In this document: piece by piece, positions 58,831 through 64,000 of the stretch
Position numbering within the stretch: position 1 is the stretch's first letter
How the letters are laid out: each line of letters starts with the position of its first letter
NCBI RefSeq assembly: GCF_001697225.1
Contig: NZ_CP014671.1
Span: 868,001 to 932,000 of the forward strand
Direction: 5' to 3'
Length of the DNA: 64,000 bases
Source: Immundisolibacter cernigliae
GTDB taxonomy: Bacteria > Pseudomonadota > Gammaproteobacteria > Immundisolibacterales > Immundisolibacteraceae
Notes under the pieces: model-generated
The model's database searches: none
Seen by the model: only the letters and a program-made list of their open reading frames with translations
What the model was told of the DNA's origin: nothing
Translations under genes and position numbers: made by a program

Positions 58831-59143
58831 CGTCAGCCGGGGCTGCCGCCCGGTCGGGCGTCGTCACGTGCGCCTCGGTCAACTCTGCGCGCGAGGCCGC
58901 CACTTCGCGGCCCAGTTCCTGGACCGGCTCCGCCAGCCGGCGTGCCTCTTCACGCAGTGTCTGGCGCAACTCCTCGGCCTTGAGCTCACGATCGACATCG
59001 GCGGTAAAGCGCTGCACGGTGGCACGCAAACGCCCCACCCACAGGCCGGCCGTGCGGGCGGCCTGCGGCAAGCGCTCGGGACCGAGCACCAGCAGGGCGA
59101 TGACGCCAACCAGCACCAGCTCGCCGAAACCGACATCGAACAC
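58820..59143 (-). CDS. tatB: Sec-independent translocase subunit TatB
   Basis: A 107-residue protein starting with GTG 59141-59143: MFDVGFGELVLVGVIALLVL, then GPERLPQAARTAG, the TatB membrane helix, Gly-Pro hinge and amphipathic helix. A long charged cytoplasmic helix follows. It mediates between TatC-bound substrate and TatA. Five bases separate it from tatA. Confidence 0.93.
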   Translation of the reverse strand: MFDVGFGELVLVGVIALLVLGPERLPQAARTAGLWVGRLRATVQRFTADVDRELKAEELRQTLREEARRLAEPVQELGREVAASRAELTEAHVTTPDRAAAPADDER

Positions 59144-59148
59144 GCGGG

Positions 59149-59394
59149 CTAGCCGTCCTGACGCTCGCGCTTGACCGCGCTGTCCGCCGCTCGCGCGGAC
59201 TCACTGCCGTCGGCCAGGCGTTCGGCCTCGTGGGTGAGATCGTCCTTCTCGCCTTCCTTCATGGAGTTACGAAAGCCCTTGATGGCACCGCCCAGATCGC
59301 CGCCCAGGCTGCGCAGACGCTTGCCACCGAACAGCACCAGCACGATGGCCAACACGATCAGCAACTGAAACGGGGAAATTCCGCCTAAACCCAT
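59149..59394 (-). CDS. tatA: Sec-independent translocase subunit TatA
   Basis: An 81-residue protein: [20 protein letters not shown], then [20 protein letters not shown] and [12 protein letters not shown], the short membrane helix, FGGKRL hinge and amphipathic helix of TatA. TatA oligomers form the protein-conducting path. It lies 73 nt after hisE in the same direction, the usual gamma/betaproteobacterial arrangement. Confidence 0.94.
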   Translation of the reverse strand: MGLGGISPFQLLIVLAIVLVLFGGKRLRSLGGDLGGAIKGFRNSMKEGEKDDLTHEAERLADGSESARAADSAVKRERQDG

Positions 59395-59467
59395 GATTGC
59401 GTTCTCCTGTTTGCAGTCCTGAGCGGACTGCCATGTATCGCTGCCGGTCAGGCAGCCGGCAGCGTGA

Positions 59468-59788
59468 TCAAGTCGATTTTCGGCTGGCCTTCTCGTCCAG
59501 CCCCGAGCGCCCGAAACGGCGTTCGAGTTCCGCCAGCACGTCGTCGACCGACAGATTCTGCGCCACCAGCACGACCATCGTGTGAAACCACAGATCGGCG
59601 GCCTCGGCGACGATGCGCTCGGGCACCCCATCCTTGCCGGCCATGACCAGCTCGGTGGCCTCCTCGCCGATTTTCTTGAGCATGCCGTCCAGGCCGCCGG
59701 CGTACAGGCGCGCCACGTAGGAGGTGTCCGCCGCCGCCCCGCGGCGCGCTTCGAGCACCGCCTGCAGGCGGCTCAGCACCTCACTCAT
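59468..59788 (-). CDS. hisE: Phosphoribosyl-ATP diphosphatase
   Basis: A 106-residue protein from ATG 59786-59788 with [29 protein letters not shown] and [20 protein letters not shown], the acidic MazG-like helices of HisE. It catalyses the second step of histidine synthesis. It is a separate protein here, not fused with HisI. The start overlaps the hisI stop by 8 nt. Confidence 0.94.
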   Translation of the reverse strand: MSEVLSRLQAVLEARRGAAADTSYVARLYAGGLDGMLKKIGEEATELVMAGKDGVPERIVAEAADLWFHTMVVLVAQNLSVDDVLAELERRFGRSGLDEKASRKST

Positions 59789-60182
59789 GGCCGCCTCCGG
59801 CCGGATAAATGGTGTTGGGCGCGCGCAGCACCAGCTCGTCGCTGACCCACTGACCATCCGTCAGACGCTGAAAAAAACACCGTTCGCGGCCGGTATGACA
59901 GGCAATACCACCCTGTTGTTCCACCGTCAGCAGCACCGTGTCGCCGTCGCAGTCCAGGCGCAGCTCGCGCACGATTTGCGTGTGCCCGGAGGTCTCGCCC
60001 TTGCGCCACAGCCGCCCGCGCGAGCGGGACCAGTACACGGCAATGCCCTCGGCCGCCGTGGCGGCGAGTGCCTCGCGGTTCATCCACGCCATCATCAGAA
60101 CGCGGCCGGTGCCGGCGTCCTGGGCGATGGCCGGCACCAGACCCCGTTCGTCCCAGCGCACGGCATCCAGAAAATCAGGCAT
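59781..60182 (-). CDS. hisI: Phosphoribosyl-AMP cyclohydrolase
   Basis: A 133-residue protein from ATG 60180-60182 ([20 protein letters not shown]). [40 protein letters not shown] and the zinc-binding [20 protein letters not shown] are complete. It opens the purine ring in step three of histidine synthesis. It overlaps hisF by 8 nt and hisE by 8 nt. Confidence 0.95.
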   Translation of the reverse strand: MPDFLDAVRWDERGLVPAIAQDAGTGRVLMMAWMNREALAATAAEGIAVYWSRSRGRLWRKGETSGHTQIVRELRLDCDGDTVLLTVEQQGGIACHTGRERCFFQRLTDGQWVSDELVLRAPNTIYPAGGGHE

Positions 60183-60957
60183 CGGCCAGCACCGGATCGT
60201 CACGGCGCACCACCACGCCGGCCGCTGCCAGGTGCGCCTTGGCCTGGTCGATGCTGTAGTCGCCGAAATGAAAGATGCTGGCCGCCAGCACCGCGTCGGC
60301 GTGCCCCAGCAGCACGCCGTCGCGCAGGTGATCCAGATTGCCGACGCCGCCCGACGCGATCACCGGCACCGGCACGGCGTCGCTCACGCGGCGCGTGAGT
60401 TCCAGGTCAAAGCCCTCGCGGGTGCCATCGCGGTCCATGCTGGTCAGGAGCAGTTCGCCGGCGCCCAGGGCCACCATGCGCTGCGCCCACTCGATGGCAT
60501 CGAGGCCGGTGGCGCGCCGCCCGCCGTGGGTGAACACCTCCCAGCGCTGCGGACCGACCTGCTTGGCGTCGATGGCGACCACGATGCACTGGCTGCCGAA
60601 CTGCTGCGCCGCCTCGGCCACCAGCTGCGGCCGCTGCACGGCGGCGGTGTTGATCGACACCTTGTCGGCGCCGGCCACCAGCAGGCGGCGGATGTCTTCC
60701 ACGCTGCGCACGCCGCCACCGACCGTGAACGGGATGAATACCTGCTCGGCGACCGCTTCGACCACGTGCAGCAGCGTGTCGCGGTCGTCGGCGCTGGCGG
60801 TGATGTCCAGGAACACCAGCTCGTCGGCGCCGGCTTCGCTGTAGCGCTTGCCGGTCTCCACCGGGTCACCGGCGTCGCGCAGTTCGACGAAGCGCACGCC
60901 CTTGACGACGCGCCCGTGGTCGACGTCCAGACACGGGATGATGCGCTTGGCGAGCAT
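60175..60957 (-). CDS. hisF: Imidazole glycerol phosphate synthase, cyclase subunit
   Basis: A 260-residue (beta-alpha)8 barrel: [20 protein letters not shown] (catalytic Asp11), [20 protein letters not shown], and [20 protein letters not shown] with the second catalytic Asp. With HisH it makes IGP and AICAR. hisA precedes it with a 3-nt gap. Confidence 0.96.
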   Translation of the reverse strand: MLAKRIIPCLDVDHGRVVKGVRFVELRDAGDPVETGKRYSEAGADELVFLDITASADDRDTLLHVVEAVAEQVFIPFTVGGGVRSVEDIRRLLVAGADKVSINTAAVQRPQLVAEAAQQFGSQCIVVAIDAKQVGPQRWEVFTHGGRRATGLDAIEWAQRMVALGAGELLLTSMDRDGTREGFDLELTRRVSDAVPVPVIASGGVGNLDHLRDGVLLGHADAVLAASIFHFGDYSIDQAKAHLAAAGVVVRRDDPVLADA

Positions 60958-60960
60958 CGG

Positions 60961-61698
60961 TCAGGCGCCCAGTTCAACCACACGCCGCAGCGCCGTCGGC
61001 AGGTCAAGACTGCCCTCGTACAGGGCGCGGCCGATCACCACACCGGACACGCCCTCGCCGGCGACGGCGCACAGGGCTTCGATGTCGGCCAGGTTGGTCA
61101 CGCCGCCGGAGGCGATCACCGGCACCGTCACGGCGCGCGCCAGCTCGACCACGCTGTCCACGTTGACGCCGCGCATCATGCCGTCGCGGCCGATGTCGGT
61201 GTAGATGATGGCCTCCACGCCGTCGCGCTCGAAGTGCTGGGCCATGTCGAGCACATTGTGCTGCGACAGCTTGGACCAGCCGTCGATGGCCACCTTGCCG
61301 TCGCGGGCATCCAGACCCACGATGATGTGGCCCGGATACTCGGTGCAGGCATCGCCCACGAAATGGGGCATGTTCACCGCCTGCGTGCCCAGGATCACGT
61401 AGCGCACGCCGGCGTCCAGATAGGCCTCGATGGTGTCCTCGTCGCGGATGCCGCCGCCGACCTGCACGTCCACGCCAGCCACCGCGGCCGTGATGGCGGC
61501 GATGACCTTGGCGTTGACCGGCCGGCCGGCCACGGCGCCGTCCAGATCCACCACATGCACGCGCGTGGCGCCCTGCTCCACCCAGCGGCGTGCCACGGCG
61601 ACCGGATCGTCGTCGAACACCGTCACGTCATCCATGTGCCCCTGGCGCAGGCGCACGCACTTGCCGCCCTTCAGGTCGATGGCGGGTATCAGCAGCAT
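60961..61698 (-). CDS. hisA: ProFAR isomerase (HisA)
   Basis: A 245-residue barrel: [20 protein letters not shown] (catalytic Asp8), [20 protein letters not shown] and [20 protein letters not shown] with the second Asp. It isomerises ProFAR to PRFAR in the fourth step of histidine synthesis. It overlaps hisH by a single base. Confidence 0.96.
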   Translation of the reverse strand: MLLIPAIDLKGGKCVRLRQGHMDDVTVFDDDPVAVARRWVEQGATRVHVVDLDGAVAGRPVNAKVIAAITAAVAGVDVQVGGGIRDEDTIEAYLDAGVRYVILGTQAVNMPHFVGDACTEYPGHIIVGLDARDGKVAIDGWSKLSQHNVLDMAQHFERDGVEAIIYTDIGRDGMMRGVNVDSVVELARAVTVPVIASGGVTNLADIEALCAVAGEGVSGVVIGRALYEGSLDLPTALRRVVELGA

Positions 61699-62351
61699 CA
61701 GTCCTCTCCTCGGGTAGTGCCGTCCCAGCTCACGAAGTTGGCCAGCAGACGCAGGCCCGCGTGATGACTCTTTTCCGGATGAAACTGTGTCGCCAGCAGA
61801 TTGCCACGCGCCAGCGCGCAGGTGAACGCCGTGCTGCCGTGCTGGCTGCGCCCAAGCACGAGTGCCTCATCCGCGGGGCACACGTAGTAACTGTGCACAA
61901 AGTAGAACCACGCGCCATCCGGGATGCCGGCCAGCACGGGATGCGATTTCGTGAAGCCGACCTGGTTCCAGCCCATGTGCGGCACCTTGCGCCGCTCGCC
62001 GCCGGGCAGCAACTCGCCGTCCGCGAAGCGCTGCACGCGCCCGGCGACCAGACCCAGGCCGGGCACACCGCCGTCTTCCTCGCTGAACTCCAGCAGCGCC
62101 TGCAGGCCAAGACAAATACCCAGGAATGGTTTGTTCAGCGCCGCCTCGCGCACCGCCTCGGCGAGGCCGTGACCGGCCAGGCGGGCGACACACGAGCCCA
62201 TCGCGCCCTGACCGGGAAACACCACCCGCGCCGCGCGGCGGATCACGGCCGGGTCGCCACTGACCCGCACGCGCGCACCGACGTGCTCCAGCGCCTTGGC
62301 CACCGACCGCAGGTTGCCCATGCCAAAGTCGATGACGACGGTGTCATTCAT
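61698..62351 (-). CDS. hisH: Imidazole glycerol phosphate synthase, glutaminase subunit
   Basis: A 217-residue class I amidotransferase: [20 protein letters not shown], the oxyanion and nucleophile region [20 protein letters not shown] with its Cys, and the His-Glu dyad in [19 protein letters not shown]. It supplies ammonia to HisF. It begins 29 nt after the hisB stop. Confidence 0.96.
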   Translation of the reverse strand: MNDTVVIDFGMGNLRSVAKALEHVGARVRVSGDPAVIRRAARVVFPGQGAMGSCVARLAGHGLAEAVREAALNKPFLGICLGLQALLEFSEEDGGVPGLGLVAGRVQRFADGELLPGGERRKVPHMGWNQVGFTKSHPVLAGIPDGAWFYFVHSYYVCPADEALVLGRSQHGSTAFTCALARGNLLATQFHPEKSHHAGLRLLANFVSWDGTTRGED

Positions 62352-62380
62352 GGCGCGTCAGGAAAACCGGCCGGTTGCTG

Positions 62381-62977
62381 TCAAAGACTGCCCTTGGTCG
62401 ACGGCACACTGCCGGCGGCCCGCGGATCGATGGCCAAGGCCGCACGCAGTGCCCGGCCGAAGGCCTTGAACACGGTCTCGGCGATGTGGTGCGCGTTGCC
62501 GCCACGCAGGCAGTCGATGTGCAGCGTCACCAGGGCATGGTTGACGAAGCCCTGGAAGAACTCGCGCAGCAGGTCGACGTCGAAGTCCCCCACCCGGGCC
62601 CGCGGATAGTCCACCGCGTAGACCAGCCCCGGCCGGCCGGAACAGTCCAGCACCACCCGTGACAGCGCCTCGTCGAGCGGCACGTAGGCGTGGCCGTAGC
62701 GGGTGATGCCGGCGCGGTCGCCCAGCGCCTGCTGCACGGCCTGGCCGAGTGTGATGCCGATGTCTTCCACCGTGTGGTGGGCGTCGATGTGCAGGTCGCC
62801 GGTGGCCTCGACCGTGATGTCGAGCCCGCCGTGGCGGGCCACCTGTTCGAGCATGTGGTCCAGGAACGGCAGGCCGCTGGCCAGCTTCGAGGCGCCGCTG
62901 CCGTCCAGATTCACCTGAACCCGGATGTCGGTCTCGCGGGTGGTGCGCCGGATGTCGGCGCTGCGCTGGCTGTTCAT
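62381..62977 (-). CDS. hisB: Imidazoleglycerol-phosphate dehydratase
   Basis: A 198-residue monofunctional HisB from ATG 62975-62977: [40 protein letters not shown] (metal-binding His residues) and [20 protein letters not shown]. No N-terminal phosphatase domain is present, unlike the E. coli fusion. The start overlaps the hisC stop by 4 nt. Confidence 0.95.
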   Translation of the reverse strand: MNSQRSADIRRTTRETDIRVQVNLDGSGASKLASGLPFLDHMLEQVARHGGLDITVEATGDLHIDAHHTVEDIGITLGQAVQQALGDRAGITRYGHAYVPLDEALSRVVLDCSGRPGLVYAVDYPRARVGDFDVDLLREFFQGFVNHALVTLHIDCLRGGNAHHIAETVFKAFGRALRAALAIDPRAAGSVPSTKGSL

Positions 62978-64000
62978 ACCGTACCGGTCAAATGCGCCCG
63001 CAGGGCGGCAAGCAGGGCCTCGTTCTCGGCCGCCGTGCCGACCGTCACCCGCAGGCAATCGGTCAGCAGCGGATGGCCGCCATGGACGTTCTTGACCAGT
63101 ATACCGGCCTGTTGCAGCGCCCCGTGCGCGGCCGGCGCCTGACCGGGCGGCAGACGCAGCAGGATGAAATTGGCGTCGCTCGGGTAGACCGTGACGCCCG
63201 GCAGGGCCTTCAGTTCCTGCGACAGGCGATGGCGCTGCTCGCAGATGCGCGCCGCCTCGCCGGCCAGCCGGTCCGCGTGGGCCAACGCGAACTGCGCAGA
63301 CAGCTGCGTCAGGGTGTTGATGTTGTACGGCAGCCGAGCCTTGTCGAACTGCGCCAGCCAGTCGGGATGGCCGATCAGATAGCCCAGCCGCAGGCCGGCC
63401 AGCCCCACCTTGGACAGCGTGCGCAGCACCAGCAGATGATTGAACTCCAGCAGCCAGGGCAACACGCTGCGCCCGGCGAACGGGAAGTAGGCCTCGTCCA
63501 CCACCACCAGGCCGGGCGCGGCGCCGATCAGCGCGCGCAGCTCGGCCGGATCGAACAGCCCGGCCGTCGGATTGTTCGGACAGGCCAGATAAATCAGCGC
63601 CGGCTGGTGGCGCTCGATGGCCGCCCGCATGGCCGGCAGGTCCAGACCGAAATCCGCCCGCAGCGGCACGTCGATCACCCCCAGGCCCGCCACGCGCGCG
63701 ATCAGCGAGTACATCGAGAAGGTCGGCGTGGGCAGCAACACGCTGGCGCCGGGCCGGGCCAGACAGATGTCGATCAGCTGGATCAGCTCGTCCGAACCGT
63801 TGCCCAGCAGCAGCCCGCAGCCGGGCGGTACGCCCGCCTGGCGCGCCAGGGCCTGCACCAGCTCGGCCGGGTGCGGCAACGGGTAGCGGTTCAGTTCCAC
63901 GCCACGCAGGCCGGCCAGCCATTCTTCCTCGAGCCCACCCGGCCACGGATAGGGATTCTCCATGGCATCCAGCTTGAGCAGGCCCGCCGCCGGCGGCACG
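62974..64000 (-). CDS. hisC: Histidinol-phosphate aminotransferase, 5'-truncated by window edge
   Basis: The frame continues through the right edge. The GTG at the edge ([20 protein letters not shown]) is probably internal, since homologues have an additional short N-terminal stretch before the KLDAMENPY motif. PLP-binding Lys lies in [20 protein letters not shown], with [13 protein letters not shown] and [11 protein letters not shown] typical of HisC. It converts imidazole-acetol phosphate to histidinol phosphate. About 341 residues are inside the window. Confidence 0.93.
   Translation of the reverse strand, partial: VPPAAGLLKLDAMENPYPWPGGLEEEWLAGLRGVELNRYPLPHPAELVQALARQAGVPPGCGLLLGNGSDELIQLIDICLARPGASVLLPTPTFSMYSLIARVAGLGVIDVPLRADFGLDLPAMRAAIERHQPALIYLACPNNPTAGLFDPAELRALIGAAPGLVVVDEAYFPFAGRSVLPWLLEFNHLLVLRTLSKVGLAGLRLGYLIGHPDWLAQFDKARLPYNINTLTQLSAQFALAHADRLAGEAARICEQRHRLSQELKALPGVTVYPSDANFILLRLPPGQAPAAHGALQQAGILVKNVHGGHPLLTDCLRVTVGTAAENEALLAALRAHLTGTV

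Overview
The window comes from a GC-rich proteobacterium. The conserved blocks (hisCBHAFIE-tatABC, recJ beside an RpfE-like gene, rimI, family-4 uracil-DNA glycosylase, mfd, prfC, deaD, NfeD/stomatin) fit a gammaproteobacterium, perhaps near the Xanthomonadales or an Immundisolibacter-like lineage. The genus is a guess. No rRNA, complete tRNA or CRISPR array was seen.

Layout. 1-2.6 kb: purine salvage genes, a LuxR-type regulator with a degenerate receiver, and a small LapA-like retention-module protein. 2.6-12 kb: an envelope glycan cluster. On the minus strand are an O-antigen ligase, a heptosyltransferase-type enzyme, two GT4 glycosyltransferases and a polysaccharide deacetylase, chained by short overlaps. 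On the plus strand are three tandem paralogous GT4 enzymes and a sulfotransferase. 12-14 kb: a solitary Rieske oxygenase alpha subunit and a NUDIX hydrolase.

14-22.6 kb is an accessory zone: an IS110-family element, an AAA/DUF4143 ATPase behind a perfect palindrome, two Phd/VapC modules, a DUF4160/DUF2442 pair, a Fic protein and decayed toxin-antitoxin remnants. All are separated by several families of short palindromic repeats. 22.6-29 kb is a second glycan cassette (flippase, UDP-galactopyranose mutase, glycosyltransferases, TylF-like methyltransferase). Much of it is clearly AT-richer than its surroundings and probably imported.

29-36 kb is the most unusual part. Four copies of the same glycosyltransferase 3' end, each followed by the same REP-like repeat, lie among orphan HicB genes, a RES/Xre pair, a Phd/PIN pair, a DUF433 gene whose DUF5615 partner is cut off by a repeat, and a DUF1778/GNAT pair. 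A further RHH/ParE module is at 39 kb. 36-64 kb is otherwise core chromosome: MBL hydrolase, NfeD/QmcA, DEAD-box helicase, RF3, RimI, UDG, Mfd, 2-hydroxyacid dehydrogenase, RpfE-like protein, RecJ, a TetR-controlled RND efflux operon, Tat translocase and histidine biosynthesis.

The genes make three functional groups: surface polysaccharide assembly, a toxin-antitoxin and repeat-rich plasticity zone between the two glycan clusters and the core, and housekeeping operons with tight translational coupling. The repeats (families A to I in the entries) occur at most intergenic spaces of the accessory part and help date events, because several are inserted into one another or into genes.
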